Source: Stenotrophomonas maltophilia
Lineage (GTDB): Bacteria; Pseudomonadota; Gammaproteobacteria; Xanthomonadales; Xanthomonadaceae
Direction of reading: 5' to 3'
Length of the DNA: 64,000 nt
Assembly (NCBI GenBank): GCA_900113425.1
Contig: FOZF01000001.1
Coordinates: 1,466,358-1,530,357, forward strand
A program made the translations under genes and the position numbers. Positions 1 through 8,348 of the stretch are shown piece after piece. The notes beneath the pieces are model-generated. The model did not search any database and was not told where the DNA came from. It was given only the letters and a program-made list of their open reading frames with translations. Position 1 is the first letter of the stretch. Every line of letters begins with the position of its first letter.

Positions 1-427
1 GCTGGACCTGCAACCGGGTGACGAAGTACTGGAGATCGGCACGGGCAGCGGCTTCCTGGCCGCCTGCATCGGCGCGCTGGCGCGCGACGTGCTGAGCCTG
101 GAGATCGACCCGGAACTGGCGACCGCCGCGCGTGCGCGACTGGATGCCTCCGGCCTCGGTACCAACGTCCGGGTGGAAGTGGCTGACGCTCTGGCGTGGC
201 AGACCGAACGTCGCTTTGACGTGATCTGTGTCACTGGCGCCGTCAACGTGGTGCCGTCACAGTTCGCCTCGTGGCTGCGTCCGGGTGGTCGCCTGTTCGT
301 GATCCAGGGCCGTTCGCCGGCGATGGAAGCGCTTCTGATCAAGGCCGATGGCAGCACCGAATCCCTGTTCGAGACCGATATCGATTACCTGCGTGGTGCC
401 GCCCCGGCACCCCAGTTCCACCTCTGA
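1..427 (+). CDS. pcm: Protein-L-isoaspartate O-methyltransferase family protein, 3' part
   Basis: The 5' end lies outside the window; the reading frame is open from base 2. The visible 141 codons begin in the SAM-binding core, with VLEIGTGSGFLAA (motif I) followed by LSLEIDPELA (motif II), as in PCMT enzymes. They end with a C-terminal strand region containing LRPGGRLFVI. The family transfers a methyl group from SAM to isoaspartyl residues of damaged proteins in the cytosol. Some xanthomonad members next to tolC are only PCMT-like, so the exact substrate is uncertain. The stop lies 16 bases before the tolC start, which suggests co-transcription with it. Confidence 0.8.
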   Translation, partial: LDLQPGDEVLEIGTGSGFLAACIGALARDVLSLEIDPELATAARARLDASGLGTNVRVEVADALAWQTERRFDVICVTGAVNVVPSQFASWLRPGGRLFVIQGRSPAMEALLIKADGSTESLFETDIDYLRGAAPAPQFHL

Positions 428-443
428 GTCCAAGGAAGCCGCA

Positions 444-1802
444 ATGATCCGCCGATCCCTCGCTGTTGCGCTGGCCACTGCCCTGCTGCCGTTGTCTGCC
501 CATGCCGCTGACCTGTTGCAGGTCTACGAGATGGCGCGCAATGGCGATCCGCAGCTGTCGGCCGCCGAATCCACCCGGCTGTACGACAAGGAAGGCGCCG
601 TGCAGGCGCGCGCTGCCCTGCTTCCGCAGATCAACGGCCAGGCCACGCTGAACCGCACGCGCAGCGAGGCCAACGCCGATGCCAATACCGGCACGGTCAG
701 CAGCAAGCGCCGCAACTACACGATCGACGGTTCGCAGACCCTGTTCAACTGGACGCAGATCAACAACCTGCGCTCGCAGCGCGAACTGAGCAAGGCGGCT
801 GACTTCACCCTGGATTCGGCCAACGACAGCCTGATCGTCCGCACCTCGGCGGCCTACTTCAACGTGCTGGTGGCGATCGAATCGCTGAATGCCGCACAGA
901 CCAACGAAGCGGCCGCGAAGAAGCAGTTCGACTTCGCCGACAAGCGCCTGGAAGTGGGCCTGGCGCCGATCACCGACGTGCACGAAGCGCGCGCGCAGTA
1001 TGACCAGGCGCGCGCCAACACCATCGTCGCGCAGAACACCCTGGCCGATAACTACCAGGCGCTGACCGAACTTACCGGCCAGCCGGTGCTGAACCTCAAG
1101 GGGCTGCCGGCCGACTTCCGTCCCGAAGTGCCGGCCAACCGCGGCAACATCGATGAACTGGTGCAGCAGGCGACCAGCCAGAACCCGTCGCTGAAGGCGC
1201 AGGAGCTGAAGGTCAGCGCGGCCGAGGCCGGCGTGCAGGCCGCCCGTGGCGCCCACTACCCGACGCTGTCGCTGGGCGGCAGCTGGGGCAAGACCGCGAC
1301 CTGGGGCGACAGCACCGGTTCGGGTTCGCTGTCCCCGGATGCGCGCACCAACAGCATCGGCCTGACCCTCAGCGTGCCGATCTTCGCCGGCGGCGCCACC
1401 CAGTCCGGCGTGCGCCAGGCGCTGGCCCAGCGTGACATCGCCCAGGATGGCTACGAGCAGCAGAAGCGCGCGCTGGATCGCAACACCCGCAATGCCTACC
1501 AGACCCTGGTGCAGGGCATCAGCGAGGTGGAAGCACGCCGCCTGGCAGTCGTCTCGGCACAGAGCGCGTACGACGCCTCGCAGGTCGGCCTGGAAGTGGG
1601 TACCCGTACGGTGCTGGACGTGATCCAGAACCAGCGCATCCTGTTCTCGGCACAGCTGGACTATGCGCAGGCCCGCTACACCTTCCTGCAGAACCGCCTG
1701 CTGCTGAGCCAGTCGCTGGGCGCGCTGGACGTGGCCGAACTGCAGGACATCAATCGCCTGCTGACCCAGGACGCGGGCAATCCCGCCACCACCGCGCAGT
1801 AA
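444..1802 (+). CDS. tolC: TolC family outer membrane efflux/secretion channel
   Basis: This 452-residue protein forms the outer-membrane exit duct for type I secretion and RND/MFS efflux. Residues 1-23 are a signal peptide ending SAHA before ADLLQVYEMA, the usual mature start of TolC. Two repeated OEP halves follow; the second carries the conserved segment GTRTVLDVIQNQRILFSAQ, typical of the family's helical barrel. The ATG at 444 was chosen over upstream in-frame ATGs because AAGGA sits 9 bases before it and the signal peptide starts there. It follows the pcm-like gene closely and ends at a strong bidirectional terminator. Length matches the family. Confidence 0.95.
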   Translation: MIRRSLAVALATALLPLSAHAADLLQVYEMARNGDPQLSAAESTRLYDKEGAVQARAALLPQINGQATLNRTRSEANADANTGTVSSKRRNYTIDGSQTLFNWTQINNLRSQRELSKAADFTLDSANDSLIVRTSAAYFNVLVAIESLNAAQTNEAAAKKQFDFADKRLEVGLAPITDVHEARAQYDQARANTIVAQNTLADNYQALTELTGQPVLNLKGLPADFRPEVPANRGNIDELVQQATSQNPSLKAQELKVSAAEAGVQAARGAHYPTLSLGGSWGKTATWGDSTGSGSLSPDARTNSIGLTLSVPIFAGGATQSGVRQALAQRDIAQDGYEQQKRALDRNTRNAYQTLVQGISEVEARRLAVVSAQSAYDASQVGLEVGTRTVLDVIQNQRILFSAQLDYAQARYTFLQNRLLLSQSLGALDVAELQDINRLLTQDAGNPATTAQ

Positions 1803-1822
1803 GTCGTCACCCGCGTTGACGG

Positions 1823-1847
1823 AAAGCCACCCGACCGGGTGGCTTTT
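1823..1847. terminator. Bidirectional rho-independent terminator
   Basis: AAAGCCACCC and GGGTGGCTTT form a 10-bp stem around GACCG-type loop bases, with A-run and T-run flanks. It serves tolC on the plus strand and the convergent permease gene on the minus strand. Confidence 0.9.
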
Positions 1848-1871
1848 CTGTTTGTGCAGCCGCGATGGGAT

Positions 1872-3059
1872 CTAGCGCAGGAGCGGCAGCAGGCACAACG
1901 CCGCTGCCGCCATGCCCAGCACGGCGTCGGCAGGCGAGCGCGTCACCTCGCTGCGCCGCTGGAGTCCTCCCAGGCACAACGCGGCCACCACCAGCAGTGC
2001 CACCGGCCCCGGCATCGTCGGCAAGACGCCGGCCGGCAGCCACAGCGCCAGCAGGGTCGCCAACAGGATGATCGCCACGGTCGCCACGCGGGCGCTGTGG
2101 CTGCCCTCGTCTGCGGGCGCCCACAGCGCCCGCGCCAGCCGTGTCCCCAGCATCAGCAGGACCAGCTGCAGCGCGGCCAGCCCTGCACAGCCTGCCAGCG
2201 GCAGCCACGGCAACATCCAGGACAACTGTGGATGGCTCCGCAGTGCAACCGTCAATGGCCGGCTGCTGGCCAGCGCTGGATAGTCGACCAGGCCCGCCTG
2301 CAGCGCAGCCAGAGCGATCAGCATCAGCGTCGCCGCGACGAGCACCATGAGCATCGTCAGTGGGCGTCGCGCCAGCCCGCCAACAGGCAACCCGGGAACG
2401 CCCAGTGCCAGGCCGGCACTGGCAAAGATGCCCAGCAGCGGCACAGCCGCGGCGAGCACGCCTCCCAGGCCGAAGCGATACGGTGCAGTGGCGGGGGGAA
2501 CCCACGGAATCCAGTACGCGTAGTGTACATACCGGGCCGCCAGCGCCAGCAGCAGCACGCCGATGCCGATCTTCACGGTCAACAGCGCGCACACCAGCAG
2601 CACGGTGCGTGCCGGTCGCATCAACGCGGCGGCTCCCAACAGCAGTAGGCCTGCAGCGGCCGTCACCTGCACCGGCAGCGTAACGGCGCTGGATGCGCTC
2701 GCCGCCGCCAGTGCCGCATGCAGATGGCCAGCCCCCGACTGCGCCGCACCCGCCAGCGTCGCCGTGCACTCCAGCAACAACGCCAGGCACAGGACGCGGG
2801 CAATCGGCCGCCCCCAGCCGGCCACCAGCAGTCCGTGCAGGCCATCGGCCACATCGGCCCGCAGCACCACCCTGTACAGGCGTGCCAGCACCAGCGCCGC
2901 ACCGATGGCTGCGAGCAGCAGACTGAGCACGACGGCCGGCCCCGCCTGCGCCGCCGTGTACTGACCGACCCGCGCGATGACACTGCCACCCAGCAGCAAC
3001 GTCATCAGGATCACGCCCAGATGATCCATTCCCAGCCGATGGCCATCGCTGCCGCTCAT
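1872..3059 (-). CDS. APC-superfamily amino acid permease-like membrane protein
   Basis: The 395-residue product is nearly all hydrophobic and shows about 11-12 candidate transmembrane segments. The stretch WIPWVPPATAPYRFGLGGVLAAAVPLL resembles the conserved loop and helix of cationic amino acid/polyamine APC transporters (P..P.....G..GV..A), which supports the superfamily but not a substrate. It is shorter than most APC permeases (about 450 residues), and the classic N-terminal GxG helix-1 motif is weak (LLGGSVIARVGQY). The start has AGGGAGC 5-6 bases upstream. It is convergent with tolC and lies downstream of waaA on the same strand, separated by 214 bases. The assignment to a specific solute would be guesswork. 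Confidence 0.6.
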   Translation of the reverse strand: MSGSDGHRLGMDHLGVILMTLLLGGSVIARVGQYTAAQAGPAVVLSLLLAAIGAALVLARLYRVVLRADVADGLHGLLVAGWGRPIARVLCLALLLECTATLAGAAQSGAGHLHAALAAASASSAVTLPVQVTAAAGLLLLGAAALMRPARTVLLVCALLTVKIGIGVLLLALAARYVHYAYWIPWVPPATAPYRFGLGGVLAAAVPLLGIFASAGLALGVPGLPVGGLARRPLTMLMVLVAATLMLIALAALQAGLVDYPALASSRPLTVALRSHPQLSWMLPWLPLAGCAGLAALQLVLLMLGTRLARALWAPADEGSHSARVATVAIILLATLLALWLPAGVLPTMPGPVALLVVAALCLGGLQRRSEVTRSPADAVLGMAAAALCLLPLLR

Positions 3060-3273
3060 CTCAAGCTCCCTTGATGCCGTCCAAGCACGGTCGACATCAG
3101 GCTGGCAGCCTGTGCGGGCAATCGATATTCAATTTGCATCTGCATGCCGCGAGGTGTGATCCGAGGCACGTTGCGGCGTCGGCAACCGGTCCTGCGACGA
3201 CAGAACGATGGCCGTCAAGCAGGCTTGATGTAGTTGATCGCGACAGTAGGGCGGCAGGCGCGCCGCGTGCGGC

Positions 3274-4572
3274 TCAGCCGCGGGGCGGTGGCAGGTGCGG
3301 GGCCACCAGCGCCAGCGTCCGCTGCAGCGCGCCGCGCCCATTGCTGACCAGCGTGCATCCGGCGTGCGCCATGTCTTCGCGGGCCTGCGGATCCTCGAGC
3401 AGGTGCTGCAGCAGATCGCCGACGGCCTGCACGTCCTCGCCGATCAACAGCGCACCGGCCTCGCGCATGCGCCGCGAGATCTCCGAGAAATTGTGCAGGT
3501 GCGGACCGGTCACCGCGGCAGTGCCCATCGCCGCCGGTTCCAGCAGGTTGTGGCCACCGATCGGCTGCAGGCTGCCGCCGACGAAGGCGACCTGCGCACA
3601 GCCATAGAACGGCATCAGTTCGCCCAGGGTATCGATGATGAAGGCATCGGTATCGGCTGACGGCCACTGCTGCGCACGGCGGGTCGCCACGTTCCAGCCC
3701 TGCTCGCGTGCCAGCGCCTCCACCTTGGGGAAGCGCTCGGGGTGCCGGGGGGCCCACAGCAGCAGCAGGTCCGGATGCTGCTGGCGCAGGCGCCGGTGCA
3801 GATCGATCACCGCCTGTTCTTCGCCATCATGGGTACTGGCGGCGATCCACACCGGTCGCGTGGCCGGCACCCGTGCGTGGAACTGTTCGATGAAGGCCTG
3901 CACGTCCGGCGTGGCGATGTCGAACTTGAGGTTGCCCAGTGCCTGCACCTGGTCAGGCGCCGCCCCCAGCTGCACGAAGCGCTCTGCGTCGTCCTGCGAC
4001 TGGGCTGCCACGCAGGTCACCGTGCGCAGGGCGCGGCGAATCAGCGCGGCCAGCAGCCGGTAGCCACGCAGCGAGCGGGCCGACAGGCGGGCATTGAGGA
4101 TGTAGACCGGAATGTCGCGGTCACGGCAGCCGAACAGCATGTTCGGCCACAGCTCGGTTTCCAGGATCAGCGCCAGGCTGGGCTGGAAGTGGCCGAGGAA
4201 ACGGTTGACGCTGCCGGGCACGTCATACGGCAGGTAGACGTGGTCCAGCGCATCGCCCCACAGCGCGCGCACGCGCTCGGAGCCGGTGGGGGTGATGGTG
4301 GTGATGACCCAGCGGATATCCGGGCGCTGCTGGCGCAGGGCGTTGACCAGCGGCGCGGCGGCGTTGACCTCGCCCACCGAGACCGCATGCAGCCAGACCC
4401 GTGGCTGGCCGCTGGGCTGGGGATAGGAGGCGTAGCGCTCGTCCCAGCGGCGGAAATACTCACGGACCCGGAAGCCGCGCCAGACCAGGTGGTACACGGT
4501 GATCGGCAGCAGGATGTAGAGCACGACCGAGTACAGGCCGCGCAGGATCCATTCGACAGGGTCTTTGCGCAT
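3274..4572 (-). CDS. waaA: 3-deoxy-D-manno-octulosonic acid (Kdo) transferase
   Basis: This 432-residue GT30 enzyme adds Kdo from CMP-Kdo to the lipid A precursor at the inner-membrane cytosolic face. The N-terminus carries the usual single membrane anchor (residues 8-28, WILRGLYSVVLYILLPITVY). The Rossmann-like N-lobe follows, with WLHAVSVGEV and the catalytic-region ETELWPN. The C-lobe has WIAASTHDGEE, WAPRHPERF, FVGGSLQPIGGHNLLEPAA and GPHLHNF, all hallmarks of WaaA. The ATG at 4572 was chosen because the family anchor begins there; the open frame extends 153 codons further upstream without similarity. It diverges from lpxL over 60 bases, linking two consecutive lipid A steps. Confidence 0.96.
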   Translation of the reverse strand: MRKDPVEWILRGLYSVVLYILLPITVYHLVWRGFRVREYFRRWDERYASYPQPSGQPRVWLHAVSVGEVNAAAPLVNALRQQRPDIRWVITTITPTGSERVRALWGDALDHVYLPYDVPGSVNRFLGHFQPSLALILETELWPNMLFGCRDRDIPVYILNARLSARSLRGYRLLAALIRRALRTVTCVAAQSQDDAERFVQLGAAPDQVQALGNLKFDIATPDVQAFIEQFHARVPATRPVWIAASTHDGEEQAVIDLHRRLRQQHPDLLLLWAPRHPERFPKVEALAREQGWNVATRRAQQWPSADTDAFIIDTLGELMPFYGCAQVAFVGGSLQPIGGHNLLEPAAMGTAAVTGPHLHNFSEISRRMREAGALLIGEDVQAVGDLLQHLLEDPQAREDMAHAGCTLVSNGRGALQRTLALVAPHLPPPRG

Positions 4573-4632
4573 GCGGCAAGGATACGGGACACCCCCGGGA
4601 AAGACACGCAGCCGGATTGCTAGAATGGCGCC
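4573..4632. promoter_or_regulatory. Divergent waaA/lpxL promoter region
   Basis: Only 60 bases separate the two start codons. TAGAAT at 4621-4626 is a good -10-like hexamer for lpxL, but it lies so close to the ATG that the leader would be very short. No clear -35 was found for either direction. Confidence 0.4.
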
Positions 4633-5550
4633 ATGTCCGATGCCTCCACTGCCGTCCGCCCGTCGCTGCGCGATCCCCGCAACTGGCCGATGTTCGCCGC
4701 CATGTACGGCGCTTTCGCCATCGCCCGCCTGCCGTGGATGCTGCAGCGCGCCCTCGGTCGCGGGGTGGGGTCGATCGCCTGGCGCCTGGCCGGCAGCCGT
4801 CGCCGTGCAGCCGAGGTCAATCTCGCGCTGTGTTTCCCGGAAAAGGACGATGCCTGGCGCAAGCGGTTGGTCCGCGACAGCTTCGACGCCCTGGGCGTGG
4901 GCGTGTTCGAGTGCATCCGCGCCTGGTGGGGCAGCATCGACAGCATCCGCCCGCAGGTGCAGATCGAAGGGCTGGAGCACCTGCGGCAGATGCAGGCCGA
5001 GGGTCGCGGCGTACTGCTGGTGTCCGGGCACTTCATGACCCTGGAGATGTGCGGCCGCCTACTGTGCGACTACGTCGACCTGTCCGGCATGTACCGCAAA
5101 CACAAGAATCCGGTGTACGAGTGGGCGGTGAAGTTCGGCCGCCTGCGCTATGCCAAGGCGATGTTCGCCAACGAGGACATCCGCGCCACCGTGCGCCACC
5201 TGAAGAAGGGCGGCTTCCTCTGGTATGCCCCCGACCAGGACATGCGTGGCAAGGACACCGTGTTCGTTCCGTTCTTCGGCCACACCGCCGCCACCATCAC
5301 CGCCACCCACCAGCTGGCGCGGATGACCGGTTGCGCGGTCATTCCGTACTTCCACCGCCGCGAAGGCGGGAAATACTTCCTGAAGATCGGCGCGCCGCTG
5401 GAGAACTTCCCGAGCGAGGATGTGGAAGCCGATACCGCGCGCGTCAACCAGGCGATCGAAGAGATGGTGCGCGAAGCCCCTGACCAGTACCTGTGGATCC
5501 ATCGCCGCTTCAAGCGCCAGCCCGGCGGGCGCAGCGACTTCTACAAGTAG
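4633..5550 (+). CDS. lpxL: Lipid A biosynthesis lauroyl/myristoyl acyltransferase
   Basis: A 305-residue member of the LpxL/HtrB late acyltransferase family, which adds a secondary acyl chain to Kdo2-lipid IVA at the inner membrane. The HX4E catalytic signature is seen as SGHFMTLE in the middle of the chain. PDQDMRGKDTVFVPFFG and the C-terminal QYLWIHRRFKRQPGG (usual W.HRRFK) also match the family. A hydrophobic segment near residues 17-35 probably anchors it. The distinction between LpxL, LpxM and LpxP cannot be made by eye. The gene starts 60 bases from the divergent waaA. Confidence 0.92.
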   Translation: MSDASTAVRPSLRDPRNWPMFAAMYGAFAIARLPWMLQRALGRGVGSIAWRLAGSRRRAAEVNLALCFPEKDDAWRKRLVRDSFDALGVGVFECIRAWWGSIDSIRPQVQIEGLEHLRQMQAEGRGVLLVSGHFMTLEMCGRLLCDYVDLSGMYRKHKNPVYEWAVKFGRLRYAKAMFANEDIRATVRHLKKGGFLWYAPDQDMRGKDTVFVPFFGHTAATITATHQLARMTGCAVIPYFHRREGGKYFLKIGAPLENFPSEDVEADTARVNQAIEEMVREAPDQYLWIHRRFKRQPGGRSDFYK

Positions 5551-5577
5551 ACCCAGGGCCGCCCCGATCCGCCCGGA

Positions 5578-6921
5578 TTACCTGCCCGTCTCCATCGCGC
5601 GTGAGGGCTCATCCGCGTCACGCGCCAGCAGGCTGCCGGCGAACAGCGCCGCCAGCAGCACGGTCAGCCCACCCCAGAATGCAGAGTAGAACGCCAGGTG
5701 GGTGTTGAGCGGGAACACGGTGACCGCCAGCGCCAGCATGGCCGGCCGCGCCCGCTCGCGGGCCGCAGTCGGTGCGAAGCGCCACGCGCGCCAGGCCTGT
5801 GCCACGGCGGCCAGCCACAACAGCAGGCCCAGCACGCCGGTCTCGGCCAGGATCTCCAGCACGATCTGGTGCGCGTGCAGGGCCGGTTCCGCGCCCCACA
5901 CCGCGGTTCCCTCCCCCGCGACGCAGGCGGGATACGCATCGCGGAAGCCACGCGCGCCGACACCGTTGATCGGATGCGCTTCGATCATGCAGGCCGCTGC
6001 GCTCCAGATCCGCGCACGCCCGGACAACGCCTGGTCGACGCCCGTCTCGTCCCCCTCCCAGGCCATCGTGGTGCGCAGCACGCGCTCACGCAGCTGCGGC
6101 ACGCTGGCAACCAGGGCCCCGGCCCCCAGGATCCCGACCATCGCCAACAGCGCCAGCCGTTTCCAGCCGAACTGGCGCACGCCGCTGTAGGCCAGCACGA
6201 GCGCGAAGGTGATCCACGAGGCGCGTGAGCCGGCCAGCAGCAGCACGCTGCCGAGGGCCGCAGCGGCCAGCAGCCAGCCGGCAGCACCGAAGCGGCGCGC
6301 CAGCGGCAGCAGCAGGAACGGCGACAGACTGGCCAGCACCTGGCCGAATTTCAGGTTGCACGGGCCCAGTACGCCACTGAGCCGGTCGGCCAACGCCGCT
6401 TCATCGGCCGGGCACAGCGCACGCCCGCTGATCGCCAGTTTGAGCTGCTCCAGCGACCAGAACCATGGGCTGGTACCGGCCACCGCCTGTACCAGTGCAT
6501 CCAGCGTCCAGGCGCCGGTGATCACCGCCAGTCCGCCCAGGGTGAGCCTGCGCCGCTCCGGCGTGGCCACTGCGATCGCTACCAGCCACATGAAAGGCAG
6601 GTAGCGCAGGCCTGCTGCCGCTTTGGTCCACGACGCCGACGGGTCGATCGCATCGAATGCGGAAAATGCCTGCGGCAACCAGTAGCCGAGGAACAGGATC
6701 GAGGTCAGCGCCCAGGCCGCCGGGCTCAGCAGATGCGGCCGGCGCTGCAGGCGGCGGATGACCATGCGCACCGCGGCATAGATCGCGCCCAGGCCCAGGA
6801 CGGTCTCGGCAATGCCGGGCAGCGGCCACAACGCCACGTAGGCAAGCACCCACCAGGGCGCCCAGCGCCCGGCGCGTTCATCGCGCAGGACGGCGGCGGT
6901 GTCAGCCGGCGAGGTCGGCAT
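5578..6921 (-). CDS. O-antigen ligase / polymerase family membrane protein
   Basis: 447-residue polytopic protein with about 11-12 hydrophobic segments. It has a large periplasmic loop (GDETGVDQALSGRARIWSAAACMIEAHPINGVGARGFRDAYP) characteristic of the Wzy_C/WaaL family; the R..IW....I..HP..G.G...F pattern is the family's ligase/polymerase motif. Such proteins transfer or polymerise undecaprenyl-linked glycans on the periplasmic side. The start MPTSPADTAAV at 6921 was chosen because the preceding frame lies inside the upstream glycosyltransferase. The two genes overlap by 20 bases, so translation is probably coupled. Whether it is WaaL or a Wzy polymerase cannot be decided here. Confidence 0.8.
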   Translation of the reverse strand: MPTSPADTAAVLRDERAGRWAPWWVLAYVALWPLPGIAETVLGLGAIYAAVRMVIRRLQRRPHLLSPAAWALTSILFLGYWLPQAFSAFDAIDPSASWTKAAAGLRYLPFMWLVAIAVATPERRRLTLGGLAVITGAWTLDALVQAVAGTSPWFWSLEQLKLAISGRALCPADEAALADRLSGVLGPCNLKFGQVLASLSPFLLLPLARRFGAAGWLLAAAALGSVLLLAGSRASWITFALVLAYSGVRQFGWKRLALLAMVGILGAGALVASVPQLRERVLRTTMAWEGDETGVDQALSGRARIWSAAACMIEAHPINGVGARGFRDAYPACVAGEGTAVWGAEPALHAHQIVLEILAETGVLGLLLWLAAVAQAWRAWRFAPTAARERARPAMLALAVTVFPLNTHLAFYSAFWGGLTVLLAALFAGSLLARDADEPSRAMETGR

Positions 6922-8017
6922 AGAGACGGAGGGTATCGCGCTGCATGGCCTGCAGGGTAAACGGGATACGGCCCGGCAGCGATGGCGGCTGCGCCAGAAG
7001 GGCCAGCGCACGTTCACCCAGTGCCTGCGCATCTCCTACCGGCACCGCACCGGTGGGCTGGAGCTGCTGCAGCAGTTCGCCCACCCCACCGTGGTTCCAG
7101 CCGAGCACCGGTCGGCCCACCGACAGTGCTTCCACCACGGTACGACCGAAGGCTTCGGGCTTGTCGGACAGCTGCAGCACCAGATCGCTGGCAGCGTAGG
7201 CCTGGGCGATGCGGGCGGTCGGCGTGCTGATGTGGACCGCGTCGGCGATGCCAAGCGTGGCGGCCTGGCGGCGCAGGTCGGCCACATAGGCTTCGCGCCC
7301 CGGCTCGTCGGTGCCCAGCATCCACAGCTGCGCCGGCACGCCGGCAGCGCGGACGTACGCCAGCAGCTGCAGTGCGTGCGCGTGTCCCTTCAGGCGCGTG
7401 CCACGGCCCGGCAGCAGCAGCAGCGGTCCGTCCACCCCGGCCAGCCACGGGTAGTCCGCCACCAGCGCCAGGCGCGGCCGGCGATCACCGCGCGCCACGC
7501 GCGGGAACTGACGGACATCGACGCCACGCGGGATCACCCGCAGGCGGTCCTCCGGCACGGTCGGATAATGGCGCTGCACGTATTCGCGCACGCTGTTGGA
7601 AACACAGATCACCCGCTCGCCGCTGGTCATCACCGCGCTGTAGCGGCTGGGCGAGTTCAGCCCATGCACGGTGGTTACCCAGTGCGGCCGCTGCGCCTGC
7701 GGCATCGCCCGGATCGCATACAGCCCCAGCCACGCCGGCAGGCGCGAGCGGGCGTGCACGATATCCGCGCCGACCTCGGCGAACAGGCGACGCAGGGTCG
7801 GCAGATGACGCAGGGTCAGCAGCGACTTGCGGCCGATATCGAGGGTGAGATGCTCGGCACCACTGGCCAGCAGCGGTTCAACGAGGCGGCCACCGGCAGA
7901 CACCACCAGCGCGCGGTGGCCGGCCGCCACCAGTGCCGACGCGATTTCCAGGGTCGAGCGCTCAACTCCGCCGGAGTGCAGCGCCGGCAGCAACTGCACC
8001 ACGGTCAGTCGACGCAT
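6902..8017 (-). CDS. Glycosyltransferase family 4 protein
   Basis: 371-residue GT-B enzyme. The N-terminal donor-side loop reads LLPALHSGGVERSTLEIASAL, the common start of GT4 LPS transferases (PALxxGGVE). The C-lobe has LLLPGRGTRLKGHAHALQ and the EX7E-type segment KPEAFGRTVVEALSVGRPVLGWNHGG. The start MRRLTVVQLLP at 8017 fits the family N-terminus better than the ATG 63 bases upstream. It probably adds a sugar to LPS core or O-antigen at the cytosolic membrane face. It overlaps the ligase gene downstream and follows the 65-residue zinc-finger gene by only 13 bases, so the three probably form an operon. Confidence 0.88.
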   Translation of the reverse strand: MRRLTVVQLLPALHSGGVERSTLEIASALVAAGHRALVVSAGGRLVEPLLASGAEHLTLDIGRKSLLTLRHLPTLRRLFAEVGADIVHARSRLPAWLGLYAIRAMPQAQRPHWVTTVHGLNSPSRYSAVMTSGERVICVSNSVREYVQRHYPTVPEDRLRVIPRGVDVRQFPRVARGDRRPRLALVADYPWLAGVDGPLLLLPGRGTRLKGHAHALQLLAYVRAAGVPAQLWMLGTDEPGREAYVADLRRQAATLGIADAVHISTPTARIAQAYAASDLVLQLSDKPEAFGRTVVEALSVGRPVLGWNHGGVGELLQQLQPTGAVPVGDAQALGERALALLAQPPSLPGRIPFTLQAMQRDTLRLYADLAG

Positions 8018-8030
8018 CGGTGAAGGCCGT

Positions 8031-8228
8031 TCAGTCAGCCAGTACGAACACGGAACCGCAGTACGGGCACTGCGCTTCACCGTTGGGCTCGTCTTCGATC
8101 GCCAGGTAGACCCGCGGATGCGAGTTCCACAGCGCCATCTCCGGGGTCGGGCAGCTCAGCGGCAGGTCGCTGCGGTGCACGGTGTAGCGCTTCTCGGCGT
8201 TGGCGGGCGCGGTGGCGGTATGGCTCAT
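8031..8228 (-). CDS. Small zinc-finger (CHCC type) domain protein
   Basis: 65 residues. One Cys near residue 26, a His near 37, and a C-terminal CPYCGSVFVLAD form the C-H-C-C pattern of the zf-CHCC family, which includes mitochondrial NDUFS6 and short bacterial proteins. The length is typical. Bacterial members have no settled role; an Fe-S or quinone-oxidoreductase link is only inferred from the mitochondrial homologue. It is the first gene of the minus-strand group reaching the glycosyltransferase and the ligase. Confidence 0.8.
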   Translation of the reverse strand: MSHTATAPANAEKRYTVHRSDLPLSCPTPEMALWNSHPRVYLAIEDEPNGEAQCPYCGSVFVLAD

Positions 8229-8348
8229 GGCGGATGTCGATGAACGGATTGCGAGGCCTGCGATTCTAGCACCTGGGGCGGCGACCCGGCCGCCCCTGTC
8301 CTTTCCTGGCCCCCTGCCCCTGACAGCCGGAACCGGCCAGCGCCCGGC

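Noticed and set aside
4573..5031. 153-codon N-terminal extension of WaaA
   Set aside because: It runs antisense through lpxL and the family membrane anchor begins at 4572.
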